From Planctomycetota bacterium (GTDB lineage: Bacteria > Planctomycetota > Phycisphaerae > WQYP01), in assembly GCA_021827645.1 (NCBI GenBank), contig JAKAVA010000027.1:1-61525 (forward strand): DNA of 61,525 nt, in the 5' to 3' direction. The notes beneath the pieces are model-generated. The model made no database searches, was not told the origin of the DNA, and saw only the letters and a list, made by a program, of their open reading frames with translations. Positions 36,830 through 46,548 of this stretch are shown in pieces (position 1 is the stretch's first letter; each line of letters opens with the position of its first letter). The position numbers and the translations under genes are program-made.

Positions 36830-38746
36830 TTATTTCGTCGTTGCGACGGCTGATAATCCGGTATCCGCCATAAGTTGTTTCACTCCCGATACTAAGTTGT
36901 CGCCGGGGACAAAGACCCAAGGGGTAGACGACTCTACGCCAGTGAGCCAACGGGCAAAATATTGATGCTCGGTTTTGGCAGGCGTTTTACCAGCCGCCGG
37001 AGTTTTGACGGTTTTCGACCAGATCTGCAGCACTCCCTGCTGCGTCTGCGCGGACGACCCTCCGGCTTTGCCTGCTTTTTTAAGCCCCCCGGCCGAAGTT
37101 GCAGTCATGGGACGGTAGGTCAACGTCAATTCCATGACGTGCTGAGGCGTGGGGGCGTTTGTCACCCAATCATGACAACGGATCGGATTCAACTCCGCCG
37201 TGAGCGATGCTACATCCACTGATGATATTTTCTTCGCCCCAGGTTCAATCTTCCACGTTCCATTCATTTTGGAGAGTTCCGCCTGATGCCCGTTGTCACG
37301 CAAGGCCATTCGCTCGATGCCAAGGGCGGGAATTGCGGCAACTGTACGAGAACGCAGGGCCGCCGCAGTCGGAAACAGGGGTTTGACCCGCACTGTAGAT
37401 ACCATGTAAATCGTTTTCCAGCCACTGACTTTCACCGGTGAAAGCCCGCCTTTATTTCCCGGCCCCACGGTGATCTTCAGCGGATGTATCCGGTGCGGAA
37501 GGTCTATGGTCAGCGTACCGATGGGACGCAGATGCTCCAGTTGGGGCGTGGGTGTATTGTCGCAGGATTTGGCGCGGATGGCTGAGATTTTCTGAAGCAA
37601 TTTGGCCACGGCTCCCTTGCTCACCGGTAAAAGGGAACCGCCGGCAAATTTCTGAACGGTGGTGCCCATTTTCCAGCCGCCTTCGGAGCGTGTCAGCACA
37701 AGCGACGCCGGCGCAAAGGGCATGCGCGGGGCCGATCGCGTTAGGACGATGCGTTTTGCATCTGAGAGCTTGGCGCGGGTAAGAGCGTGATCCTGAAAGT
37801 GACTCAAGGATCGCTCCAGCTGCGAAAAACTGGTGGAGCGGACAATGGCCACATTCGGGTTGGCATTGCTCAGGGCACGAATGTATTGGTGTGTCAGATC
37901 GGTATAGCGACCGAAGGAGACGACAAGCGGAGGGGGTATTTTTGCCTTGGCTTTTTCAGGCAGACCTGCGGAGGGAACTTTGCGAAATACGACTTTAATC
38001 TCGAAGGCAACATGCTTGAGCGCGTGTTCATTTTTATGCGTGAAACGATGTGCCGCGAGCAACTGCAGGTTGCTGATCCAATTGGTGACCTTGGTGGGGT
38101 TGGCGCGGGCAAGCAGAGGTGAATCAATCACCCATCGCTTGCCATGACGAATGATCCGCATCGTTGTTTTACCCTTTTTGATGGTGATCGACTCCACGGC
38201 GGCGGCGTGAAATCGGGTGAGCGATTTGGTTGCGAGATGCGACTCTCCCTTGAGAAGCGTCCTGAGCCAATGGCGGTCCACTACAAATGCGTGGCGGAAA
38301 TCGCTGGTGACATAAAGCCTTCCGCCGAGCGTGCTGCGCCCGATCGCCAGATGGAGTGTCTGACCGTCAGCGCATTTCAGCGTTACTGAATCGTGAGCGG
38401 GTTTAAGCCCCAGCTTGGCGGTCGAATATTTACCCGTCGCGGCTATGGGTATACGGGCATGATATTTGAGGTCTCCGATCTGCGTCGCCAGTTCGCCGAT
38501 TGCGAAATCCCGCCCCCAAGCCTTGCGCGGGGAAATGATGTACCAATGGGTGCCACGCTTGACCATCTTCAAAGTCGGTTTTCCGCGGGCGGAGAAGGTG
38601 ATCCCGACAATGTGCAATTTTGAAGATTTAAAAACGCGGCCATGGGTTTGGCTGGCACGGCTCGGCGCCTGATGACGGAGGTAAATGACAACCGCCAGAA
38701 GACCGAGCATCACCACCAGAATAGAAGCCGTTAGCTTGAAATTCAC
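36830..38746 (-). CDS. DUF4340-type membrane-anchored protein
   Basis: The 638-residue protein has an N-terminal anchor (LTASILVVMLGLLAVVIYL) and a long extracytoplasmic part with repeated modules of the kind LKMVKRGTHWYI, LTLKCADGQTLHLAIG and LYVTSD, as in DUF4340 proteins. Genes of this family commonly follow Gld-type ABC transporter genes, as here: GldG-like 57 bases upstream. A GTG start with CAGGAG eight bases upstream is clear. It probably works with the ABC complex in the periplasm; the substrate is unknown. Confidence 0.82.
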   Translation of the reverse strand: MNFKLTASILVVMLGLLAVVIYLRHQAPSRASQTHGRVFKSSKLHIVGITFSARGKPTLKMVKRGTHWYIISPRKAWGRDFAIGELATQIGDLKYHARIPIAATGKYSTAKLGLKPAHDSVTLKCADGQTLHLAIGRSTLGGRLYVTSDFRHAFVVDRHWLRTLLKGESHLATKSLTRFHAAAVESITIKKGKTTMRIIRHGKRWVIDSPLLARANPTKVTNWISNLQLLAAHRFTHKNEHALKHVAFEIKVVFRKVPSAGLPEKAKAKIPPPLVVSFGRYTDLTHQYIRALSNANPNVAIVRSTSFSQLERSLSHFQDHALTRAKLSDAKRIVLTRSAPRMPFAPASLVLTRSEGGWKMGTTVQKFAGGSLLPVSKGAVAKLLQKISAIRAKSCDNTPTPQLEHLRPIGTLTIDLPHRIHPLKITVGPGNKGGLSPVKVSGWKTIYMVSTVRVKPLFPTAAALRSRTVAAIPALGIERMALRDNGHQAELSKMNGTWKIEPGAKKISSVDVASLTAELNPIRCHDWVTNAPTPQHVMELTLTYRPMTATSAGGLKKAGKAGGSSAQTQQGVLQIWSKTVKTPAAGKTPAKTEHQYFARWLTGVESSTPWVFVPGDNLVSGVKQLMADTGLSAVATTK

Positions 38747-38803
38747 CGTTAAACTCCTGAAGCCGTCAGTTCATATTGACGCGGTCCACCAACACTTCCG
38801 CTA

Positions 38804-40912
38804 TCAGATGCGGCGCCGCATGAACAAAACAATAATACCGATCAGGGCGGCTGCAACGGCCGGGCCGATGAACGTACCGAATCGGACCAGAGTCAGTTCA
38901 GCACTCGACATGGGTTTGATACGCATGGCGACCGTCTCGCGCGGGCTGGCGGCAATCAATTTGGACTGTCCGCTGAGCCAATAAATGCTGTTCATGAACA
39001 GAGCGGAATTACCCGGAAACTGCAGAATGCCTTCAATGCTGTTTCCCCGTTCAATCATCTGAACGGAATCCAGCAGGCCGTTGAAAATAAAAAGCATATT
39101 ACCGATGGCGACGACGCGGCTTCCATGCTTGACGGCCAATGCGCCGATCGGGAGAGGGCCGCGCTTATCCTGACCGGGGTTAAATTTGGCATCAAACGGT
39201 GCGTCCGCCGACTGAGCCCAGACATTCAAACCGCCGGGGCTGCGGAGAATAACCTGCCGCCGAACTTCCGCGGGCGCTTTGGCTGTAAGCCCAACCACGG
39301 TGGGGCCCATCATGGCGCCGGCATTCTGATTTGGAAGCCCGATGAACATGGTCATGAGTGAATTCATGGATCGGGTAATGATATTTTTTCCGAAGCGATC
39401 CATCCGAATCTGCGGCCCGACGACTTCATGCCCCGCCCCGTCGCTCTGCCTGGATACCACCACCAGATTCGGCCGATATCGAATGCCGTAACCGGCGAGC
39501 AGATTTTTAAACGGTGGTTGCCCCCCCGTAGCCATGAGCAACTGTGTCGGCATTGCGCCGAGAAGAAACAGGGCAGAACCGCCCTCGGCAAGATGTTTCT
39601 TGAGTTGCATGTTGAGTTGGCCGGCCGCCTGCATCTCCATCATCCCCATCTGGCCGCTGGGTGGTAGATTAAGCACCACCCAGACGACACCTTTGCCGAT
39701 GGCCGGAGGCGGTCCGGATGCCCCCGGCATCTGCGGATTCGATGAGATCGGCGACCAGTTGTAAACCGCGAAATTATGGCGGCGTAATTTGCGGGCGATG
39801 GCGGAAAACGGGGCACCGCGCTGGATCAGATTACCCGGCGCCGCGCTGACGAATACAACCTTGATTTTGTGCGGATGCAGGATACTGAGCAACTTTTCAT
39901 TCACCGCTTCTTCGCCGTTGAAGGTGTAACGCAATCTTCCCGATGAGTGCGACAGACCGCTGACGGTGAACATTTCACTTGCTGTAACGGCTTTTACCGA
40001 ATGAGGGGCCAGAATCAGGAGGCGATCGGGTCCGATTTCAGCCAGAGCCGACGCCGATTTGACCGGTTTGAGCGCGGCGATTTTGGCGATCAGAGATTGA
40101 AGGTGAGCCATGATCTTTTTAATGGCGGGGGTCTGCCCCACCAGCCACTTTCGATATTCAACGGGAAGTGTTTTGACCGTGTCCGGGGCGATAGCCAGTG
40201 AAAGATTTTGGGTCACTCTCTTAAGCCGCCGTTGGGCAGTTTTGGCCAACCCCGGCCAATCCGCGAGTTGGGACTTAGATTCGGCCTTGATGTCCCGCAC
40301 CAATCGCTTCAGATCAGACGGTGCGCTCTGAGTGATGTATGCGGCAATACCCAGAAGTGTTGCCTGCTGGTCGGACGTCATACCGGCATCACTCGGTACG
40401 GTCGAGAGGGAATGGGTCAGATCGGTAAATTTCGTGTTCAGTTCCTGAAGGAGCGGAACACAGCCGGTCAACGTTTCCCGATACGGTTTGAGACTGTTAC
40501 CGAATCGTCGCTGAATCATCCGCTCGAGAGATCGCCTTGAACTGGGGCGATATTCATGGATATTGCTGCTGGCGCGTTCATATTCATGCACCAACTGCTG
40601 GACGCGGGCATATTCCGTGATTTCCGTCGGACTGCTTCCTGAACTTGATGAAAATGTATTGATCAAGATGATCTTCTGGCCCGACTTTTTGAGCAGCCCC
40701 AGCAGGCGGTGCGTCTGCGGAGACAATGAATAGATGCGACCGGTCGTCAGATCATACGTATGGTTGTAACGAAAGGTGATCCAGTCCAGAAGGATCACCA
40801 CAATCAGCGCCGCGACCGCGAGCACCAACGCATTGGAACCATAAACCCATTTGCTTTTTGTCGCGGCTGACCGCGAGGTCGCTTCAGATTCCGATGCCTT
40901 TTCAGAACTCAT
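38804..40912 (-). CDS. GldG-like ABC transporter accessory protein
   Basis: The 702-residue protein has an N-terminal membrane helix (about 28-48), a DLTTGRIYSLSPQTHRLL segment typical of GldG-family (ABC_transp_aux) proteins, an extended periplasmic part with a coiled-coil-like stretch around 130-260, and a C-terminal membrane helix ending in RRRI. In gliding bacteroidetes GldG partners GldA and GldF; in other phyla the family is uncharacterised. The gene lies between the ABC permease and the DUF4340 gene in one transcription unit. Confidence 0.82.
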   Translation of the reverse strand: MSSEKASESEATSRSAATKSKWVYGSNALVLAVAALIVVILLDWITFRYNHTYDLTTGRIYSLSPQTHRLLGLLKKSGQKIILINTFSSSSGSSPTEITEYARVQQLVHEYERASSNIHEYRPSSRRSLERMIQRRFGNSLKPYRETLTGCVPLLQELNTKFTDLTHSLSTVPSDAGMTSDQQATLLGIAAYITQSAPSDLKRLVRDIKAESKSQLADWPGLAKTAQRRLKRVTQNLSLAIAPDTVKTLPVEYRKWLVGQTPAIKKIMAHLQSLIAKIAALKPVKSASALAEIGPDRLLILAPHSVKAVTASEMFTVSGLSHSSGRLRYTFNGEEAVNEKLLSILHPHKIKVVFVSAAPGNLIQRGAPFSAIARKLRRHNFAVYNWSPISSNPQMPGASGPPPAIGKGVVWVVLNLPPSGQMGMMEMQAAGQLNMQLKKHLAEGGSALFLLGAMPTQLLMATGGQPPFKNLLAGYGIRYRPNLVVVSRQSDGAGHEVVGPQIRMDRFGKNIITRSMNSLMTMFIGLPNQNAGAMMGPTVVGLTAKAPAEVRRQVILRSPGGLNVWAQSADAPFDAKFNPGQDKRGPLPIGALAVKHGSRVVAIGNMLFIFNGLLDSVQMIERGNSIEGILQFPGNSALFMNSIYWLSGQSKLIAASPRETVAMRIKPMSSAELTLVRFGTFIGPAVAAALIGIIVLFMRRRI

Positions 40913-40981
40913 TTAACCTTACTCCAATGTGCGGTAACATCCATCTTAACAGTCAGCCTGCGGCGAAAATCAATGCGGCCG

Positions 40982-41728
40982 TCAACGCCACTTGCGACTT
41001 TCAAGAACCAGATACGTCAGCATAAGAAAGAAAAATGTGCCGGTGATGAAATAGGCAATGTGGGAAGTATCCACCAAGCCCATGGAAAAATGCTGCATCT
41101 GCGGTTCCAGCGACATGTAATTCATGACGCGCTGGACGGTGCCTAGCCATGCGGGCGGCTGGCTGATGATACTTCCCAGGAGCCCCCCAATCCCCTGGAG
41201 CAGAATTCCGAATGTAACCAGTACGGCGCAACTGCTGATGGCTGCCAGCACCTGATGCTGCGTACAGGCCGAAAAAAACAGCCCTACGGAAACCATAAGC
41301 ATTCCCATGAGGAAGAGCCCGAAGTAGCTGGTGATCACCGGCATGAAATCGGGACGGCCAAAGGCCGATAGAATGATGACGTAGATCAGGCTCGAGCCGA
41401 TGATCACGCAATAAAATGCCAGCGCACCAAGGAATTTGCCCAGCACAATGGAAAAATCGCTCAGCGGACTGGTGCGCATCGTTTCAATGCGGCCGGAACG
41501 ATATTCTTCCGAAAAGAGCGCCATGGTAATGAAGGGCACGACGAACATCAGCGCGAGGTGATTCCACGCAAACATCGGGCCGGGATCGGCCACCGCGCCG
41601 GGCGCCAAAACCAGAAGAGCGAAGAGCAGTCCGACAAACAGCAGGTACACAACCAGAACGACATAGGCAACCGGCGAGTAAAACAGGCCCATTAATTCGC
41701 GGCGGGCAATGGTCAGCGTTTTGAACAC
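40982..41728 (-). CDS. ABC-2 type permease (GldF-like)
   Basis: The 248-residue protein has six membrane helices in the ABC-2 arrangement and starts FKTLTIARRELMGLFYSPVAYVV, the classic GldF-like N-terminus in which an amphipathic stretch precedes the first helix. The SEEYRSGRIETMRTSPLSDF segment is the usual coupling loop. The start is GTG 41728 with GGAG eight bases upstream. It lies 44 bases after the ATPase gene and 69 before the GldG-like gene, so the three should form one transporter. Confidence 0.88.
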   Translation of the reverse strand: MFKTLTIARRELMGLFYSPVAYVVLVVYLLFVGLLFALLVLAPGAVADPGPMFAWNHLALMFVVPFITMALFSEEYRSGRIETMRTSPLSDFSIVLGKFLGALAFYCVIIGSSLIYVIILSAFGRPDFMPVITSYFGLFLMGMLMVSVGLFFSACTQHQVLAAISSCAVLVTFGILLQGIGGLLGSIISQPPAWLGTVQRVMNYMSLEPQMQHFSMGLVDTSHIAYFITGTFFFLMLTYLVLESRKWR

Positions 41729-41772
41729 GGTCTTTTCTCCACAATTAAGTTGTGTCCGAAGTATTTTGGAAT

Positions 41773-42753
41773 TTATGCGGCAAGCGACGGATTCGTCGCT
41801 CCGGGATCGGTGATCTGCACAAAGAATTCCTCCAATGAAGTTCCCGTGGTACGCATTTCACGAAGGGCCCAGCCCCGTTCCACCACCGTCGAGGCGATCA
41901 GTTCTCGCAGCGCCCCATCAAGCTTGCCGTTGACAGAAAGGGAGCAAACCGGACCATCACTGAGGATTTCCACGTTTTCAACGCCGGGCATGGCTCCCAG
42001 CGCCATCTTAACCTGTTGGGCCGGACCGCGCACTTCCACCACCAGTTTGGCCCCCGATGAATTGCGCCTCGCGCATTCCTGCTTCAATTCCTCCGGGGTT
42101 CCCTGCGCCAGGATTTTCCCGCGTCCGATGATGATGACGCGTTGACATGTCAATTCCACTTCCGAAAGAATATGTGTTGAAAGCAGAACGGTATGCTGAC
42201 CCGCCAGGTCGGCAAGCATCTTACGCGTCTCACGAATCTGAGTCGGGTCCAGCCCCACAGTCGGCTCATCCAGAATAAGAACCGGCGGATTGTTCAAAAG
42301 CGCATCGGCAATGCCCAACCTCTGCCGATACCCCTTGGAAAGCGTTCCGATCGGCCACCGCAGGCGTTCCCCGAGCCAGCATTTTTGGCACACGGATTCC
42401 ACCCGCGACTTAAGCGCGGATCGCTCGATTCCTTTGAGTCTGCCGCGATACGACAGATATTCTGCAACGCGCATTTCGGTATAGATCGGCGCGTTTTCCG
42501 GCAGATAGCCGACGCGGCTGCGAACCTCCATCGACTGTGTAAATACATCAAAGCCGGCAACAGAGGCGGTTCCCGACGTGGGGGGCATGAAGCAGGTCAA
42601 CATTCGGATGGTTGTGGTTTTGCCCGCTCCATTGGGCCCGAGAAAGCCGACGATACTTCCCTTGGGTACTTCAAAACTGATATGATCCACGGCTAAAAAT
42701 TTGCCATACGCCTTGGTAAGATTTTTAACCACAATATCCGCGCCTGACGCCAT
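41773..42753 (-). CDS. ABC transporter ATP-binding protein (GldA-like)
   Basis: The 326-residue ATPase has Walker A GPNGAGKTT, signature LSKGYRQRLGIADALLNNPP, Walker B VLILDEPTVGLDP and the switch His in STHILSE. The roughly 90-residue C-terminal domain after the ATPase core is usual for ABC-2 exporters. With the permease and GldG-like protein it forms a Gld-type exporter. It follows the VWA gene by 230 bases, the largest gap in this block, so an internal promoter is possible there. Confidence 0.92.
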   Translation of the reverse strand: MASGADIVVKNLTKAYGKFLAVDHISFEVPKGSIVGFLGPNGAGKTTTIRMLTCFMPPTSGTASVAGFDVFTQSMEVRSRVGYLPENAPIYTEMRVAEYLSYRGRLKGIERSALKSRVESVCQKCWLGERLRWPIGTLSKGYRQRLGIADALLNNPPVLILDEPTVGLDPTQIRETRKMLADLAGQHTVLLSTHILSEVELTCQRVIIIGRGKILAQGTPEELKQECARRNSSGAKLVVEVRGPAQQVKMALGAMPGVENVEILSDGPVCSLSVNGKLDGALRELIASTVVERGWALREMRTTGTSLEEFFVQITDPGATNPSLAA

Positions 42754-42983
42754 AACTCTTTACCTTCCGCAACTGCCGACGTTTTACCCCCCCCGGCGGA
42801 TCATGACCGCCCGGGAAGACTGAACCCAATCTTCCGTTGGACCACCACCGGCTCACAAATCGCCGGTTTGCGCCCCGCAGGTATTTACCCGCCGCCGGAA
42901 GAGTAGTTAACGGTCTATTTACGAATTGTCAATCGAAAAGTTTGCTGACAGATCGAGAAGCGGTTCCTAAAACGGTCTCAGGC

Positions 42984-45446
42984 TCAGGTCGGGAGCGGGT
43001 TTCTCCGGCGGCCGATTTCGCACAGCATGGCCCCCAAAACACACGCCGCCGCGAGAATTTCAAGCCAGTTGCCGAGGGAAAGATGCCGCTGAACCGTCGG
43101 CCGCCAGAGAGTTGATTGGGAACTCGCACGATTGATAAGCTGACAATTTTTCCATGCCGGTGATGAGGGGTAACCGGTGGCGGGAAACCACGGCCCGGGA
43201 AGAATTCTCGGCCAAACACGTCCGATCAGGTGCACGCGGCCAGGTTTCGTTTTGCTTTTACGGGATCCCGTCACCGTGATCGTAAAGGCATCGTGGCGTG
43301 CATGGAAGTAGATTTGAAATACTCCCGGCCCCACGGTGGGCATGGGAATGGATACCTCGTGGCCATGGGCGAATCGAATTGCGTTAAGCTTCAGACTGAA
43401 ATCGCGGCGGCGATCAGCCGATACGCGTAGGCGCCAGTTGGCTTGCCAACTTGGGTTTTGCAAATAATCTGACATCGGCCGATCGGGGTTGTGTATGCCA
43501 CGCAGGTCAATCTGCCAATGGCGACTACCCGCACCTGCCGCTGCCAGATGCAACATTCGCCGAAGCAATTTGCCGTCGGCGGGTGATTGGGGGTTGCAGG
43601 CCATGGCAGCAACTTTGCCTAATCCCACGTGCCAGTAAGCGGCCAGCGAAATGTTTCGGTGTCGATTTCCGGCCAAAGCGATGGCGCGGTGACGAAGATA
43701 TGTCCGTATCCATTGACGGGTCGTGCCGGATAAAGGGTTTCCGGCCGCATGGAAAGTCGTCCAGTGCAGAGGCGTGGTATCCATTGGTTCCAGCATGGCG
43801 TGCCGGGCGGCCCTGCGAAGGAGTATCCGCCATTGTTGCTCATCGGCAGTCTGAACCAGACGCACGCGCGAACTGCGGATGAATCTTCGGATCGCACGGG
43901 ATTGGCGCGCGGCTATGATGATCATGTGGCTGTAGGTGGAGCGAATTAATCGTTTCCATGGTTGCGGAGAGAGTTTGGGTACCGCACCATCCGTGATGAG
44001 AATAAGCCAATCATGATGATGCATGAGACGGCGAAGCAGAGGAAGTGCTGAATCGGGACGCGTCGAGCCATTGGGTTGTATGTGAGCCAGATGATGCATG
44101 ATCGCGGCCGGGGTATGGCCTGCGATCTGAATCGTGCGTCCGCTGAACGCCAGCACCGTGATGTGTGTGCGAAGCCCGAGAATGGACATGGCGCCGGCGA
44201 TTCCAGCGCGGGCCAGATCGAAACGTGTCTGCCCGCCAGTACCCGATACATGGCGCCCCATAGACCCGCTGGTATCTATCAAGAAGATCACGTGCGTCGG
44301 CGTCCGCTTTGGCAGATGGCTGGAGAGCGGCGAGAGAGAATTCAGGCAGCGCGACACCGGCTCCGCGTCAGCATACCCTCCGGCTCCAAAGGCGCGACTT
44401 GCCCCAAGAATCACAAGGCTACCAAAATCGTCACGTACCCACCGTTGCAATGCAGACACCTGCGCGAAACGTAATTCCCGGCTGGAAACGTTATCCAGCA
44501 CCACGCATCGGTATGCGCTAAACTTTGAAAGCACGGCGGGCAACGATGACGGGGACATGATGCGCATATTCTTTCCGTCTGAGCCCGCAGCAGAGCCGTC
44601 GGTTACCCAGAGAATTCGCGTCGGCCTGCGGGTGGGGAGCACGACGGTGGCACGGTTATCCGCTGGCCAAGGATCAGATGAAATCAGGCGGACATGGTAC
44701 GTTAAGATTTGACCGTGCGATGCCTTATGATCGATCACGTTGATGACGCGCACCCCGGCACGGTGGAAACGAAGAGCTTCCCGCGTGATCAGCGTGGCAT
44801 TCCGCCGAACTTGTAATTCAGCGTCAAGCGGCCCGGTGGCATCGAGGACGATCCCGACATTGACAATACCTTCCGCGTCGCGCCGAACCCGCAAAAAGCG
44901 AATCCCCACATCAGCCGCGTGCGGATGCGACAAAGTTAACGCGAGCGGTGTTTTTGGTGCCCGCTGCGGCCAGTGATGATACGCGGTCGTAAAAAGCCAG
45001 ACCGGACCGCGGATATGAGCGGTGGACAGGGCGTGCCAATGAATATGATGGGCGGCATCAGGAGGAAAATGCCGCTGCTGGAATAACCCCGGGGTGAGAG
45101 TCGAATCAATCGGCAGAAAGCGTAAATGGCGACCGAGGAGTTCCACTCGAATATGAGTGCCGTGCGGCAGATGATGTTGGGCAAATCGCCGCAATTTCTG
45201 AGGATCGCGAAAGAAAGCTGTTGCAGATGCAGCAGAATCGTCAACGACTAAATTAACACGCTGAGCCGTGGCGGTAACAGTAACCTGCGGCCGGGAGGCA
45301 GCCAGCAGAGTCAGCAGTGCGGCAAACGAAAGCAATACGACCGTGAGGCGATGTAACCGACCGCCATTTTTGTTCAGTGCCATTCCGGCCACTATGATGA
45401 CCGGTAGGATGCCGAATAATATCCATGGATATTGCCATACCACCAT
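42984..45446 (-). CDS. BatA-like VWA-domain membrane protein
   Basis: The 820-residue protein has two N-terminal helices and a C-terminal helix (ILAAACVLGAMLCEI). A von Willebrand factor A domain sits in the middle, with a complete metal-adhesion site DTSGS near residue 390 (VIFLIDTSGSMG) and ILITDGAVP. It is rich in His and Trp in its extracytoplasmic parts. It starts 16 bases after the MoxR gene, which fits the MoxR-VWA pairs known in many bacteria, where the AAA+ protein acts as a chaperone on the VWA partner. Relatives such as BatA are shorter; the extra length is unexplained. Confidence 0.8.
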   Translation of the reverse strand: MVVWQYPWILFGILPVIIVAGMALNKNGGRLHRLTVVLLSFAALLTLLAASRPQVTVTATAQRVNLVVDDSAASATAFFRDPQKLRRFAQHHLPHGTHIRVELLGRHLRFLPIDSTLTPGLFQQRHFPPDAAHHIHWHALSTAHIRGPVWLFTTAYHHWPQRAPKTPLALTLSHPHAADVGIRFLRVRRDAEGIVNVGIVLDATGPLDAELQVRRNATLITREALRFHRAGVRVINVIDHKASHGQILTYHVRLISSDPWPADNRATVVLPTRRPTRILWVTDGSAAGSDGKNMRIMSPSSLPAVLSKFSAYRCVVLDNVSSRELRFAQVSALQRWVRDDFGSLVILGASRAFGAGGYADAEPVSRCLNSLSPLSSHLPKRTPTHVIFLIDTSGSMGRHVSGTGGQTRFDLARAGIAGAMSILGLRTHITVLAFSGRTIQIAGHTPAAIMHHLAHIQPNGSTRPDSALPLLRRLMHHHDWLILITDGAVPKLSPQPWKRLIRSTYSHMIIIAARQSRAIRRFIRSSRVRLVQTADEQQWRILLRRAARHAMLEPMDTTPLHWTTFHAAGNPLSGTTRQWIRTYLRHRAIALAGNRHRNISLAAYWHVGLGKVAAMACNPQSPADGKLLRRMLHLAAAGAGSRHWQIDLRGIHNPDRPMSDYLQNPSWQANWRLRVSADRRRDFSLKLNAIRFAHGHEVSIPMPTVGPGVFQIYFHARHDAFTITVTGSRKSKTKPGRVHLIGRVWPRILPGPWFPATGYPSSPAWKNCQLINRASSQSTLWRPTVQRHLSLGNWLEILAAACVLGAMLCEIGRRRNPLPT

Positions 45447-45462
45447 GGGGAATGATGTTACC

Positions 45463-46494
45463 CTATTTGAGTCGCGAGGTTTCGATTATTTCGTCAATGA
45501 GATCAGCAGAGCTTATTCCATCGGCGATGGCTTCATAGCTGAGGAGCAGTCGATGCGCCAGGACTGCGGCGGCAAGAGCTGCAACATCCGCCTTGGCCAC
45601 CCATGTGCGCCCTGCAGCGAGCGCCACGACCCGGGCGCATGCCAGAAGGTGTCGGCCGGAACGCGGGCTGCATCCCAACCGCACATATTTTTTAATTCGG
45701 CTTGAGGCGCTGGGCGATTCGCCGTGCGTCGCCTCCAGCAGGGACGCGGCCGACGCGAGTACTTCCGGAGAGATGAGCACGTGTCGGGCAAGTGCCTGCA
45801 TGTCACTGAGGCGGACTGGGTCGAAGATCGGTGAGGGCGTCATTTCATCCGGTACTCCGGCAATGACCAGCATTAAATCATCACCCGAGAGGTTGGTGAC
45901 GCAAAGTTTCATCATGAAGCGATCGAGCTGGGCTTCCGGCAGGGGAAATGTGCCTTCCATTTCGATGGGATTCTGTGTGGCCAGAACAAAACACGGTCGA
46001 GGCAATCGGTGTTGTTCACGCCCGACGGTAACGGTCTGCTCATTCATGGCTTCCAGCAGCGCGGACTGCGTTTTCGGCGCAGCACGATTGATTTCATCGG
46101 CCAAGATGAGATTTCCGAAGATTGGCCCGGGTTGAAATTGCAGACGGCGGTTACCGCTTTCATCGGTCAGCAGAATATGGCTGCCGATGATGTCCGCGGG
46201 CATCAGATCCGGCGTGAAAGATATGCGGGACATGTGCAGATCCAGCAGGCGTGCGAGCGTCTTAACCAGCAGTGTCTTGCCCAGCCCCGGAACCCCCTCC
46301 AAAAGCACATGCCCGCCCGCCAACATGCTGACGATGGTCATTTCAACTATTCGATGATGACCGATGATCACTTGTTCCACGCCGCGGCACAACTGCTGAT
46401 AATCCCGGGCAAAATCGGATATTTGCGTATCAAGCAACTTCGGATCGATATCGGCGGATTCAAATTTTGTTTCAGGTGCAGGATCAGGTTTCAT
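45463..46494 (-). CDS. MoxR-family AAA+ ATPase
   Basis: The 343-residue protein matches MoxR: VIIGHHRIVEMTIVSMLAGG, Walker A GVPGLGKTLL at 67-76, Walker B LILADEINRAAPKTQSALLE, sensor ATQNPIEMEGTFPLPEAQLD and the Arg finger region DRFMMKL. MoxR ATPases remodel or activate VWA partners and are involved in cell-envelope maturation and stress. Here it stands between a SpoIIM-like gene and the VWA gene. The DUF58 gene that normally follows moxR is absent. Confidence 0.93.
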   Translation of the reverse strand: MKPDPAPETKFESADIDPKLLDTQISDFARDYQQLCRGVEQVIIGHHRIVEMTIVSMLAGGHVLLEGVPGLGKTLLVKTLARLLDLHMSRISFTPDLMPADIIGSHILLTDESGNRRLQFQPGPIFGNLILADEINRAAPKTQSALLEAMNEQTVTVGREQHRLPRPCFVLATQNPIEMEGTFPLPEAQLDRFMMKLCVTNLSGDDLMLVIAGVPDEMTPSPIFDPVRLSDMQALARHVLISPEVLASAASLLEATHGESPSASSRIKKYVRLGCSPRSGRHLLACARVVALAAGRTWVAKADVAALAAAVLAHRLLLSYEAIADGISSADLIDEIIETSRLK

Positions 46495-46548
46495 GGACGC
46501 CTCGGATTTCCCATCGGTAATCTTTTAACTCTTTACGATCGTGGCAGA

